Source: Bacillus sp. NP157
GTDB lineage: Bacteria; Pseudomonadota; Gammaproteobacteria; Xanthomonadales; Rhodanobacteraceae
Length of the DNA: 64,000 nucleotides
NCBI GenBank assembly: GCA_018889975.1
Contig: CP076546.1
Coordinates: forward strand, 682,001 to 746,000
Reading direction: 5' to 3'
The notes under the pieces were generated by a model that saw only the letters and a list, made by a program, of their open reading frames with translations, had not been told where the DNA came from and did no database searches. A program made the position numbers and the translations under genes. Of the stretch, positions 52,154 to 60,192 are shown piece by piece (the first letter of the stretch is position 1; the number at the start of each line of letters is the position of its first letter).

Positions 52154-52182
52154 TGGACCGCCGATCTGTTGGGATAGAAAGT

Positions 52183-52512
52183 ATGGTGTACGAGGGTTTC
52201 GCTAAGCCTTATCTCGAAAGTTGGCTTCCTTGGCTCTACGTGGAATCTATCGGCTGGACGTGCGTGGGTTTGGTTGGTGCGTGTCTCTTCACTAGTCGGT
52301 TCCTGGTTCAGTGGTTCCTGTCAGAGCGACGGGGAAAGCTTGTCGTTCCCCCACTGTTCTGGCACCTGAGCTTCTGGGGCAGCCTGGTCAGCCTCGTCTA
52401 TGCCCTGCACCTGGATAAAACACCCATAATTCTTAGCTACGCCTTCCTTCCCGTTCTCTACGGTCGCAACCTGTGGCTGCTTCGCCGTGAACGCCGCGAG
52501 ACGCCTGCTTAG
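52183..52512 (+). CDS. Lipid-A-disaccharide synthase N-terminal-domain (LAB_N) membrane protein
   Basis: A 109-residue membrane protein with three hydrophobic segments and the LAB_N signature FTSRFLVQWFLSERRGK, VPPLFWHLSFWGSLVSLVYALH, LPVLYGRNLWLLRRERR. Such short proteins usually lie beside ArnC-type glycosyltransferases or lipid A modification genes; none is here. The exact role is unknown. ATG 52183 has GGGA-type purines upstream; the frame is open 65 codons further through the palindrome but that part is not family-like. Confidence 0.83.
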   Translation: MVYEGFAKPYLESWLPWLYVESIGWTCVGLVGACLFTSRFLVQWFLSERRGKLVVPPLFWHLSFWGSLVSLVYALHLDKTPIILSYAFLPVLYGRNLWLLRRERRETPA

Positions 52513-52651
52513 AAGCGCATCGCCATGTCGTCAAGCGCTGCCGTCACGGCGTTCCGTGACCTTCGTCCAGGCGTGACTTCCGGCGCACGCGCGCAGTGAC
52601 AGTCACCGCTACGTTGCGTACCGGGCATGCGCCCGTTCTGGAAGCGATGGC

Positions 52652-53227
52652 ATGGAAGAGGCAGTGGATACGTCCGCGGTGCGCCTGGCGCTGCTCGAGA
52701 AGAAGCTCGCGCGTGCCGATATCTCGATCAAGTTGCTGGGGATCGCCGTGCTCGCCCTGGCCGGGCTTGCCTTCATGCGTACGCGATCGGCGACGGTCGA
52801 CTCGCTTGAAGTGCACCGATTGGTCATGCGCGACGACCACGGCGTGAAGCGCGTTGAGATTGCGCAGGACGACACGGCATGGCGCCGTGCCATGTCGGCG
52901 GGCGTTCGCATTTTCGATGCGAAGGGCGACGAGCGAGGCGGCATGTCGACCTTCGCGGACGGCTCGGTAACGCTGTCGCTGGACGCGCCCAAGGGCGTCG
53001 GCGCATCGATGTCGGATCGTGGCGGCCTCGTGGTCGATGCGGATGGCTCGGCGAAGTTGCAGCTCCTGGCCAACGACACCGGTGCCGTCGTGAGCCTGGC
53101 CACCGATGGCAACAAGGGTGGGCTGGAGCTTTATCGCTTCGACAAGACGGCGAACGCCGCTTACATCCGTCGCGTGACCTATGCCGGCGAGGAGCAGGAG
53201 AAGTTCGACCTCCCGGCAAACCAGTAA
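52652..53227 (+). CDS. Single-pass membrane protein of unknown function
   Basis: A 191-residue protein: N-terminal short helix (LALLEKKLARADISIK), one TM segment (LLGIAVLALAGLAFM, about 28-42), then a beta-rich extracytoplasmic domain. Repeated short strands follow (VHRLVMRDDHGVKRVEIAQ, VRIFDAKGDERGGMSTFADGSVTLSLD, GGLVVDADGSAKLQLL, AVVSLATDGNKGGLELYRF), suggesting a regular beta-solenoid or sheet. It is 165 bp upstream of the TIR gene on the same strand with a CRP-type site between, so it is probably separately transcribed. Confidence 0.7.
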   Translation: MEEAVDTSAVRLALLEKKLARADISIKLLGIAVLALAGLAFMRTRSATVDSLEVHRLVMRDDHGVKRVEIAQDDTAWRRAMSAGVRIFDAKGDERGGMSTFADGSVTLSLDAPKGVGASMSDRGGLVVDADGSAKLQLLANDTGAVVSLATDGNKGGLELYRFDKTANAAYIRRVTYAGEEQEKFDLPANQ

Positions 53228-53263
53228 CCGGATCCGGGTCTATACACCCGGGTAAAACGTAAT

Positions 53264-53287
53264 AAATTGTGACCGGCATCACATTTT
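53264..53287. promoter_or_regulatory. CRP/Clp-type operator with perfect half-sites
   Basis: TGTGACCGGCATCACA (53268-53283) is a perfect TGTGA-N6-TCACA palindrome flanked by A/T, the consensus of E. coli CRP and of Xanthomonas Clp (a CRP homologue inhibited by c-di-GMP). It lies upstream of the TIR gene, in an AT-rich gap. I cannot place a convincing -10 box at class I or II spacing, so activation or repression is open. Confidence 0.75.
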
Positions 53288-53392
53288 GGTGCTAGGTTAA
53301 ACGCTCGCCTGCCCGGATATCGAAGCAGGCGCGTGCCTTGTCCCGGCGGGGGTGGATGGGGTGCCCTCCGCTTTGCCGTGGGGACTGCACGC

Positions 53393-55603
53393 GTGCTTGG
53401 GGAAGGTTCGCCGCCGGCGCTGCGCTATCGCGCCTTCATCAGCTACAGCCACCGGGACAAAGCCTGGGCGGCATGGCTGCATCGCGCGCTCGAAACCTAT
53501 GCGATCCCGCGACGCCTCGTCGGCGAGGAGACGCCCGCGGGCATCGTGCCACGCCGGCTTGCACCGATCTTCCGCGACACCGACGAACTGGCCACCGCGC
53601 GCGACCTCGGCCAGAAGGTCGACGAAGCCCTTGCCCAGTCGGCCTGCCTGCTGGTGGTCTGTTCGCCTGACGCGGCCCGCTCGCGTTGGGTCGACGAGGA
53701 GGTGCGCAGCTACCAGCGCATGGGCGGCAGCGAGCGAATTTTCTGCCTCGTCGTCGGCGGCGTGCCCAATGCGAGCCAGGCGTCCGATCGCGCGCTGGAC
53801 GAATGCTTTCCACCATCGTTGCGCCGGCGTTGCGACGCGCAGGGCAACCTGGTCGACGACGTGATCGAACCGCTGGCCGCCGACGTGCGCCCGGGCGGCG
53901 ACGGCAAGCTCGGTGCCCGGCACAAACTCGTCGCCGGGATGCTCGGCATCGAGTTGGACACGCTACGACGCCGCGACCTGCAGCGTCGTGCCCGGCGTGC
54001 CATGGCCCTGTCGGCCGTGGCCGTCGCGGTGATGGTCGTGACCACCGGCCTGGCGATCAACGCCACCATCGCCCGTCGCGCAGCGGTGCAGGCAAGCCAC
54101 GTCGCGGAACGCCGGCAGAAGGATGCCGAAGACCTCGTCGCCTTCATGCTTGGCGACCTCAACGACCGGCTGGCACAGGTCTCCCGGCGGGACATCATGG
54201 AAAGCGTGGACGACCGCGCCATGGCGTATTTCGAAGCGCAGCCCACTGATGAAACCAGCGACCGCGCGCTGGCCCAGCGGGTGACGGCGCTGCAGCGGAT
54301 CGGCAGCGTGCGGCTCGACCAGGGCCGGCTGGACGCGGCCATGGCCTCGTACCAGGCCGCGCGCGTGGTGGCTGCACGGCTTGCCGCTTCGTCACCCCGG
54401 GACCTGCGCCGGCAGATCGCGCTGGGCGAGGTGGAGTCGTTCATCGGCATGGTGTACTGGCGGCAGGGCAGCCTGGACCACGCGCAGGCGTCCTTCATGC
54501 AGGCGCAGTCGGTGCTCGGGCACGCAGGCAGCATCGCGCCGCAGGACCATGCGCTGGGTTTCCAGCTGGCGATGCTCGACAACAACATCGGCCATGTGAT
54601 GGAAGCGCGCGGCGAGCTGGAAACGGCGGCCCTGCAATACCACGCGATGCTCGCGCTGATGCAGGTGCTGGTCGCGGCAGAACCTGCGAACGGAGACTGG
54701 GCCGAATCGCTCGGCTCGGCCTACAACAACCTTGGCAAGCTGGCCCTGCTGCGCGGCGAACTCGCCACCGCGGTGTCGAACTATGCGGCCGAAGAAAACA
54801 TCCTCGCCAGGCTGGCGCAGGTCGATCCCAAGGATGCGAACCTGCGCGACAGCCTGTTGACCATCCACGCCATCCTCGGTCGCACGCAAGCGCTGGCCGG
54901 TGACGTGCAACAGGGTGTCGAGCGCCTGCAGCGCGCCGTCGACATGGCCGGTGAGCTGGCGCTGCTGGACCCGAGCAACACCGAAGCGCAGGAACACCTC
55001 GCGCTGTATGCCACCCAGCTGGCTCGCCTGCGCCGGTTGCAAGGTGATCTTCCCGCGGCGGCCGCGTTATCCGGCAGGGCGTTGCCGATCTTCGCCACGC
55101 TGCGCAAGCACGAACCCGATAACACGGCATGGCAGCGCGAAGACGCCGAGGCGCGCATCGAACACGCGGCCCAGGCTCGCGCACGCCGAGAAATGGCGAC
55201 GGCACTGGCGTCGGCGAACGAGGCGCGGCGTGCGCTCGAACCCTTGCTCGCCGGACAGCCGGACGACCGCGCGACACTGCTCGCCACGCTGGCGGCGCGA
55301 CTGGCCGTCGCCGCGGCGACGCCGGACCCACTGGCGGCGCAGTCCCTGCGCGAGGCCGTGGTCCACGACGTAGCCGGCGTGAAGAGCGGGCAGGGCGATC
55401 CGCGCCTGCTCGCCCTGCAGGTCGAGGCTCTGCTGGGCCTGGGCCGTCATCGTGAAGCCGACCCGCCGGTACGCCAGCTCTGGAACGCCGGCTACCGCGA
55501 CCTGGCGCTGGTCCAGCGGCTGGCCTCCGCACGCATCGATTACCCCGTCAACACCGCCTTCCAGCGTGAGCTGGTCGCGGCCACGGCGGGAGGAAACCGC
55601 TAG
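53393..55603 (+). CDS. TIR domain - transmembrane - TPR protein
   Basis: A 736-residue protein. The TIR domain (about 11-165) has RAFISYSHRDKAWAAWLH, IFRDTDELATA (BB-loop region), ACLLVVCSPDAARSRWVDEEV and FCLVVGG. Glu102/Glu103 after W are placed like the catalytic Glu of TIR NADases. One TM helix (about 203-224) is followed by a linker (DAEDLVAFMLGDLNDRL) and TPR-like helical repeats to about 600. GTG starts exist at 53333 and 53393; the latter gives a compact lead-in to the TIR fold. Next come a 50-residue ORF and a SLOG-TM gene, suggesting signal production by TIR, sensing by SLOG. TIR scaffolding without catalysis is the main alternative. Confidence 0.88.
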   Translation: MLGEGSPPALRYRAFISYSHRDKAWAAWLHRALETYAIPRRLVGEETPAGIVPRRLAPIFRDTDELATARDLGQKVDEALAQSACLLVVCSPDAARSRWVDEEVRSYQRMGGSERIFCLVVGGVPNASQASDRALDECFPPSLRRRCDAQGNLVDDVIEPLAADVRPGGDGKLGARHKLVAGMLGIELDTLRRRDLQRRARRAMALSAVAVAVMVVTTGLAINATIARRAAVQASHVAERRQKDAEDLVAFMLGDLNDRLAQVSRRDIMESVDDRAMAYFEAQPTDETSDRALAQRVTALQRIGSVRLDQGRLDAAMASYQAARVVAARLAASSPRDLRRQIALGEVESFIGMVYWRQGSLDHAQASFMQAQSVLGHAGSIAPQDHALGFQLAMLDNNIGHVMEARGELETAALQYHAMLALMQVLVAAEPANGDWAESLGSAYNNLGKLALLRGELATAVSNYAAEENILARLAQVDPKDANLRDSLLTIHAILGRTQALAGDVQQGVERLQRAVDMAGELALLDPSNTEAQEHLALYATQLARLRRLQGDLPAAAALSGRALPIFATLRKHEPDNTAWQREDAEARIEHAAQARARREMATALASANEARRALEPLLAGQPDDRATLLATLAARLAVAAATPDPLAAQSLREAVVHDVAGVKSGQGDPRLLALQVEALLGLGRHREADPPVRQLWNAGYRDLALVQRLASARIDYPVNTAFQRELVAATAGGNR

Positions 55604-55645
55604 CACGGAGCGCTTCCGATCCACCCACCGCTGCAGGAGACGATC

Positions 55646-55798
55646 ATGGCGAACAACCCCAACGACGCACCGACCAACGAAGACGATAGCCGCCGGCTTC
55701 GTGAGGACGAAAACGGCCCGGACCTGGAGCGCGACATCGCCAGGCCCGGCGATCCGTCGTCCAACGTGACCACGTCGCCCCGGATCAAGAACAACTGA
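55646..55798 (+). CDS. 50-residue hydrophilic small protein between TIR and SLOG genes
   Basis: A short gene: ATG 55646 with AGGAGA at 55635-55640, stop 55798. The product opens MANNPNDAPTNEDDSRRLRE and is rich in Asn, Asp, Glu and Arg with no hydrophobic core, so it is probably disordered. It lies 43 bp after the TIR gene and 83 bp before the SLOG gene on the same strand. It could be a regulator, a chaperone-like partner, or an unrelated small stress protein. Confidence 0.6.
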   Translation: MANNPNDAPTNEDDSRRLREDENGPDLERDIARPGDPSSNVTTSPRIKNN

Positions 55799-55880
55799 AC
55801 GATCGCGCCGGCGCCACGGGGATCGGCAGGCTCCCCGCGGTGTCGTGCGGCTGATTTTTAACGCTTGCGGACATCGATGC

Positions 55881-57566
55881 ATGATCCCCCTGGTCGTCGG
55901 CGTCACCAGTCACCGCGATATCGCGGCCAGCGACAGCGAGGTCGTGCGCGAACGCGTGCGCACGTTCTTCGCCACGCTGCGCGATACGTTTCCCAACCTG
56001 CCGCTGCTCGTGCTGTCCGCCCTGGCCGAAGGCGGCGACCAGCTGGTGGCCGAAGAAGCGCTGGCGATCGGTGCGCGGCTGGTGGCGCCGTTGCCGCTTC
56101 CCCCCGATCTCTACATCGACGACTTCGACGACGCCGGTGTGCGCGCGACGTTCGAGTCGCTGAGCAAACGCTCGGAAGTCGTCCTGCTGCCGCGCCTGAT
56201 GGAGGCGCCACGCCACGTCGTCGGGCTACCCGGCGCGGGGCGTGACCGGCAGTACGCGAAGGCGGGTGTCTACATCGCCAGCCACTGCCACGTGTTGCTG
56301 GCGCTGTGGGACGGCAAGGAAGCCAACGGCGTGGGCGGTACGGCGCAGATCGTCCATTACCATCTCACCGGCGCCTTGCCCGGGCCGAGCCTGCGCCATG
56401 CGCACGCCCGGCATATCCTCGGCGGGGGCGACGAAAGTCTGCTGTATCACGTCGTTTGCCCGCGTGCGGGCGAGCCGGTCGCCGATGGCCTGCAGGCGGG
56501 CGAGGCCGGATGGCGCAGCGTCGAGGACATGGCGTTCCGGGCCGACTTGCCGGACGACTTCCGGCTGATGTTCGAGCGCATGGCGGAGTTCAACGTGGAT
56601 GTGCAGCGGCACGCGGCGGAGATCGCCGATGCGCCGCGCAGCCTGCACGGCAGCCCCTGTGGCGCCACCGCGACCATCGAAGCGGTGTTCCATGCCGCCG
56701 ACTGGCTGGCGGTGCACTTCCGCAAGCGGGTGGTGCTCGCCTTGCGCGGCACCTATACGGTGGCCGCATTGATGGGCATCGCGTTCACCTTCTACGCGCA
56801 CCTGCCCGGGAATAACTCGCTGATCTATTTTTTCCTGCTGCTCTTTGCCACCGGCGGCTTCGTGGCCATGCTCGCGGGCCGGCGTGGCTGGCATCGCAAA
56901 TACCTGGACTACCGGGCGCTGGCCGAAGGTTTGCGTATCCAGTCGTGCTGGCGGCGGGCGGGCATCGCCACCAGCGCCGACCACGAGTTCGCGCACGACA
57001 ACTTCCTGCAGAAGCAGAACATCGAGCTGGGCTGGATCCGCAACGTGATGCGCGCGGCTAGCCTGTACCCTTCGACCCACCCGGAAGAGCCTGACGAAAC
57101 CAGCCTGCGCGAAGTGATCGCCGAATGGGTTGGCGAATCAGGCCGTTCCGGGCAGTTGCACTACTACGAGAGCAAGACCGCGGAACGTACCGGCCTGCAC
57201 CACCTCACCGAAACCATCGGGCGGATCAGCCTGTGGGGCGGTATCGCGATCAGCGCCTTCCTCGCGGTGTTTGCGCTGCGCCTTGAAGAGGGCACGAAGG
57301 TCACGCTGGTGACGGTCATGGCGGTGTTGTCGATCGTCGCCGCGGTGCGCGAGGCCTACGCGTATCGCAAGGCCGACCGTGAACTGATCCGTCAGTACTG
57401 CTTCATGCAGCACATCTTCACCCGCGCCCGCACGGCACTGGACCGGACCCACGACCCGGCGCAGCAGCGGGCGATCCTGCTGGCCCTCGGCGACGCCGCC
57501 CTCACCGAGCACGCCGAATGGACCCTCATGCAACGCGAACGCCAGGTCGAGCACAGCAAACTGTAG
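55881..57566 (+). CDS. SLOG-like nucleotide-sensor domain fused to two TM hairpins
   Basis: A 561-residue protein. The N-terminal Rossmann-like domain (1-165) has VVGVTSHRDIAAS, LSALAEGGDQLVAEEAL (46-61), YAKAGVYIASHCHVLLALWDG (125-145) and GVGGTAQIVHY (150-160), a pattern of SLOG/LOG-like nucleotide-binding proteins. The C-terminal part has TM pairs at about 284-304/314-332 and 449-467/474-490, each followed by a charged helix (RGWHRKYLDYRALAEGLR, REAYAYRKADRELIRQY), as in SLATT or DUF4231 2-TM effectors. Opening of the membrane on nucleotide binding is the inferred activity. ATG 55881 is chosen over GTG 55845. The stop TAG lies inside a REP copy. Confidence 0.75.
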   Translation: MIPLVVGVTSHRDIAASDSEVVRERVRTFFATLRDTFPNLPLLVLSALAEGGDQLVAEEALAIGARLVAPLPLPPDLYIDDFDDAGVRATFESLSKRSEVVLLPRLMEAPRHVVGLPGAGRDRQYAKAGVYIASHCHVLLALWDGKEANGVGGTAQIVHYHLTGALPGPSLRHAHARHILGGGDESLLYHVVCPRAGEPVADGLQAGEAGWRSVEDMAFRADLPDDFRLMFERMAEFNVDVQRHAAEIADAPRSLHGSPCGATATIEAVFHAADWLAVHFRKRVVLALRGTYTVAALMGIAFTFYAHLPGNNSLIYFFLLLFATGGFVAMLAGRRGWHRKYLDYRALAEGLRIQSCWRRAGIATSADHEFAHDNFLQKQNIELGWIRNVMRAASLYPSTHPEEPDETSLREVIAEWVGESGRSGQLHYYESKTAERTGLHHLTETIGRISLWGGIAISAFLAVFALRLEEGTKVTLVTVMAVLSIVAAVREAYAYRKADRELIRQYCFMQHIFTRARTALDRTHDPAQQRAILLALGDAALTEHAEWTLMQRERQVEHSKL

Positions 57567-57584
57567 GAGCGCGCCTGCGCGCGA
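57563..57584 (+). repeat. REP palindrome overlapping a stop codon
   Basis: A full GTAG-headed REP copy whose first four bases include the TAG stop (57564-57566) of the SLOG gene. The mRNA of that gene therefore ends in the REP hairpin, which could protect it from 3' exonucleases. Confidence 0.9.
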
Positions 57585-57600
57585 AAGGACTACACATCCA

Positions 57601-57657
57601 CCCATCGCCCCCAATACCCACCAACCCACCCATCGCCCCCCCGATACCCCCAAACCC
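57601..57657 (-). repeat. G-quadruplex-forming tract on the minus strand
   Basis: Eight runs of three or more C on the plus strand (57601-03, 57608-12, 57617-19, 57625-27, 57629-31, 57636-42, 57647-51, 57655-57) are separated by 1-5 bases. The minus strand therefore has eight G-runs with short loops, more than enough for a G4; CCCATCG recurs, so it may derive from a short tandem repeat. It lies about 140 bp upstream of the TolC gene. Confidence 0.8.
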
Positions 57658-57793
57658 GCCAACTACACCCCTGCGTCCGCCCCACGGTCCACCGCCTAAG
57701 TGAAGCGTAAGCCTCCCCGTCTAAAGTAACCCCGACGCCCCCTGCCACCGTCAGCGCGGCGCCCATCCCCGGTTTCCAAGGACGTTCCCGCGA

Positions 57794-59146
57794 ATGCTTC
57801 ACGCGAAGGCGCCGCTAGCCGCCGCATGCTTCTCCAGCCTGCTGCTGTCCGCATGCGCGCATTACACCCGCTTGCCGCTGGACACCCATGCGCACTACGC
57901 ACCCAGCGTAGCCGCGCTGCATGGTGCGCCCGCGCAGGCCGCGCCCCTCGACGAAGCCGACGTCGTCCGGCTCGTCCTGCAAAACAACCCCTCGCTGCAA
58001 ACCTCGGCGCTGCGCACGCAAGAGGCACGCATGCAGGGCGACGCGGCGGCGCGGCCGCCCAACCCGTCGTTCGCCGGCAGCCTTGGTTACCTGATATCCG
58101 GCGCGGGTAACGCCACGGCGTGGACGGCCGCGCTCTCGCAACCGGTGAATGGCTGGATCACGCTACGCGCGCGTCGCGACGAAGCGCGGGCGAGCGTGGC
58201 CGAGGTCGACGCGACGCTGGCATGGGAAGCATGGCAAGCCGTGGCGAAGGCCCGGCAACTCTATGCGAGCATCCTGTTGAACGAGACGTTGCAAGCCGTG
58301 CAGATCGACACGGCGGCTATCCTGCAGCGGCAGGCGCAGGCGATGCAGGCGGCGCTCGCGCGTGGCGACGTGGACATGGCGTCGGTCGCACCGATCGCGC
58401 TGGCCACGAGCGAAGCAACGCTCGCACGCGACGAGACCGGCCGGACCTTGCTCGCGCAACAGCGCGAATTGCATGCATTGCTTGGCCTGTCATCCAGCGC
58501 GCCGCTCGAACTCGGTCCGCTGCCCACGCTTGCGCCGCTGGACGCCGCCGCGATGGCACAGGCGATCGACGACCTGCCGCGTCATCGGCCCGACCTGGTC
58601 GCCCTCGCCATGGGCTACGACGCGCAGGATGCCCGCTTTCGCGCGGCGGTGCTCAGTCAGTTCCCCGCGTTGACGCTCGGCTACGACGCATCCCAGGACA
58701 ACAGCAAGGTGAGGAACGGTGGCCCGGCGGCCAGCATCGACCTGCCCGTGTTCGATACCGGCCGTGCCGGTGCCGCCGCGAGCGAGGCGACGCGGCAGCG
58801 CCTGCACGACGAATACGCGGCGCGCATCGCCGATGCGACCGACGAAGCGGCGGCGTTGCTGCGCGCGAACCACGCCGATGCGTCGCCGGAGGCGGCAGAT
58901 ACATCGCAGCCCAGCGCGCCGACCACGACTGCGTTTTCGCTAAACGATCCATCGACGCCGGCAGCGCGTGCGCTCGCCCGTGGCGACATCGATCGGGCGG
59001 CCTACACCGACCTGGCCATCGCATCGCTTGCGCGGCGTGCCGCCGTGGTTCGCACGGAACTCGCGCTGCGTGAGCAGCGCATCGGGCTCGAAGCCCTGCT
59101 GGGCATCGGCATGCCCGCGTTCGACATCGACACGAAGGTTCACTGA
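57794..59146 (+). CDS. TolC-family outer-membrane efflux lipoprotein
   Basis: A 450-residue outer-membrane channel component. The signal peptide ends in LLLSAC (Cys21 lipidation). The two-repeat TolC body shows LDEADVVRLVLQNNPSLQTSALRTQEARMQ, LYASILLNETLQAVQ, LSQFPALTLGYDAS and IDLPVFDTGR, with a second helix pair late in the protein. The segment 370-395 is Pro/Ala/Ser/Thr-rich and unusual for TolC, a probable loop insertion. The stop overlaps the adaptor start by one base, so it leads a three-gene RND operon. The substrate is unknown. Confidence 0.88.
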   Translation: MLHAKAPLAAACFSSLLLSACAHYTRLPLDTHAHYAPSVAALHGAPAQAAPLDEADVVRLVLQNNPSLQTSALRTQEARMQGDAAARPPNPSFAGSLGYLISGAGNATAWTAALSQPVNGWITLRARRDEARASVAEVDATLAWEAWQAVAKARQLYASILLNETLQAVQIDTAAILQRQAQAMQAALARGDVDMASVAPIALATSEATLARDETGRTLLAQQRELHALLGLSSSAPLELGPLPTLAPLDAAAMAQAIDDLPRHRPDLVALAMGYDAQDARFRAAVLSQFPALTLGYDASQDNSKVRNGGPAASIDLPVFDTGRAGAAASEATRQRLHDEYAARIADATDEAAALLRANHADASPEAADTSQPSAPTTTAFSLNDPSTPAARALARGDIDRAAYTDLAIASLARRAAVVRTELALREQRIGLEALLGIGMPAFDIDTKVH

Positions 59147-60192
59147 TGGATAGCCGTCTTACCGCCATCGCCATGGCCGCCTGCCTGCTACTGGGCGCAT
59201 GCCGCGACGACAGCACCGACGAGGTGGCCCACGAGGTCGCCTCCGCCGCCGTGCGCCTGGACACGGTGCGCCAGGGCAGCCTGCCGCGCACGGTGCTGGC
59301 GTGGGGCGACGCCGGCACGGGAGCCACGCTGCAGCACGCCGTTGCGCTGGGCGTCGACGGCGCGTTCGTGTCGTTCGCCGTCAGCCCGGGCGATGCCGTG
59401 CACCGGCAGCAGCTGCTGGGGACCTTCCAGCTCACGGCGAACGCGCTGGCGGCCCTGCGCCAGGCCCGCTCGGCGCTCGACGCTGCCGTGCAGTCGCGCG
59501 ATCGGCTGCTTCGGCTGCGCCAGGACAACCTGGCGACCGACGAACAGGTGGCGCAAGCGGGGAAGGGCGTCGACGATGCCCGGGCGACGCTGGCGACGTT
59601 CCCCGCGGGCATGGGCAAGGATGGCCGCCTGGCGCTTCGCGCGCCGGAGGACGGCACGGTCGCCTCCATCGCCGTGGCCACCGGCCAGTCGGTGCCCGCG
59701 AACGCGCCGCTGTTGATGATCAGTCCCAGCCAGGGTGTCGAGGTGGTCGGCAGCATCGAGCCAGCGAGCGCCGGCCTCGCCGCGCCGGGCATGCCGGCGC
59801 GGCTGACCCCGGTCGCCGGCGGTGAGGTCACGGAAGGACGCGTCACCCACGTCGGGCGCGCCATCGATCCATCGACGCGCGGCGTCCCCGTGCAGGTTCA
59901 ACCAGCGCAGCCGGTGATGCCAGGCAGCACGTGGCGCATCGAGATCGTCGTCGGCCACGCCGACGGATGGCTGGTGCCCGCCGACGCGCTGGTCGACGAA
60001 GGCGCCGGCCGGGCCTTGTTCCAGGTACGCCGCGGCAAGGCCCATCGGGTGCCCGTGCACGTCGTGTTCGAAGAGGCGGGACAGGCTATCGTCAGCGGTG
60101 ACGTCGATCCGTCGGAAGCGCTGGTCACGGTCGGTGCGCCGCAGCTGGCCGAAGGCATGACCGTCGTGTCGACCAGCGAGGCACGTCGATGA
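59146..60192 (+). CDS. RND efflux periplasmic adaptor (MFP) lipoprotein
   Basis: A 348-residue adaptor linking the RND pump to the TolC channel. Lipobox LLGAC with Cys19, a barrel-sandwich part (VDGAFVSFAVSPGDAVHRQQLLGTF), a short helical hairpin (ALRQARSALDAAVQSRDRLLRLRQ...ATDEQVAQAGKGVDDARATL), then LRAPEDGTVASIAVATGQSVPANAPLLMI, a beta-barrel (GMPARLTPVAGGEVTEGRV) and a membrane-proximal part. The hairpin is short, as in HlyD-like adaptors of heavy-metal-type pumps. ATGA overlap with the pump gene. Confidence 0.88.
   Translation: MDSRLTAIAMAACLLLGACRDDSTDEVAHEVASAAVRLDTVRQGSLPRTVLAWGDAGTGATLQHAVALGVDGAFVSFAVSPGDAVHRQQLLGTFQLTANALAALRQARSALDAAVQSRDRLLRLRQDNLATDEQVAQAGKGVDDARATLATFPAGMGKDGRLALRAPEDGTVASIAVATGQSVPANAPLLMISPSQGVEVVGSIEPASAGLAAPGMPARLTPVAGGEVTEGRVTHVGRAIDPSTRGVPVQVQPAQPVMPGSTWRIEIVVGHADGWLVPADALVDEGAGRALFQVRRGKAHRVPVHVVFEEAGQAIVSGDVDPSEALVTVGAPQLAEGMTVVSTSEARR

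Larger units (their letters stand above)
51421..52182. other. 762-bp lower-GC accessory patch with little recognisable coding
   Basis: This stretch has visibly more A/T than its surroundings and no family-recognisable gene. It carries two marginal small frames (51675-51878 minus, 51953-52108 plus), fragments of open frame that look like gene remnants, and a perfect 28-bp palindrome at 52126-52153. It probably represents degraded or recently acquired DNA between the YkgB-like gene and the lipid-A-domain gene. Confidence 0.55.

Noticed and set aside
52609-53115. Antisense frame opposite the single-pass membrane protein gene
   Set aside because: Ser/Arg-rich shadow; the plus-strand frame has a TM helix, beta-rich domain and a proper start.
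57601-57690. CRISPR-like or coding C-rich repeat
   Set aside because: Low-complexity C-rich runs without regular spacers or a sensible frame; better explained as a G4-forming tract.
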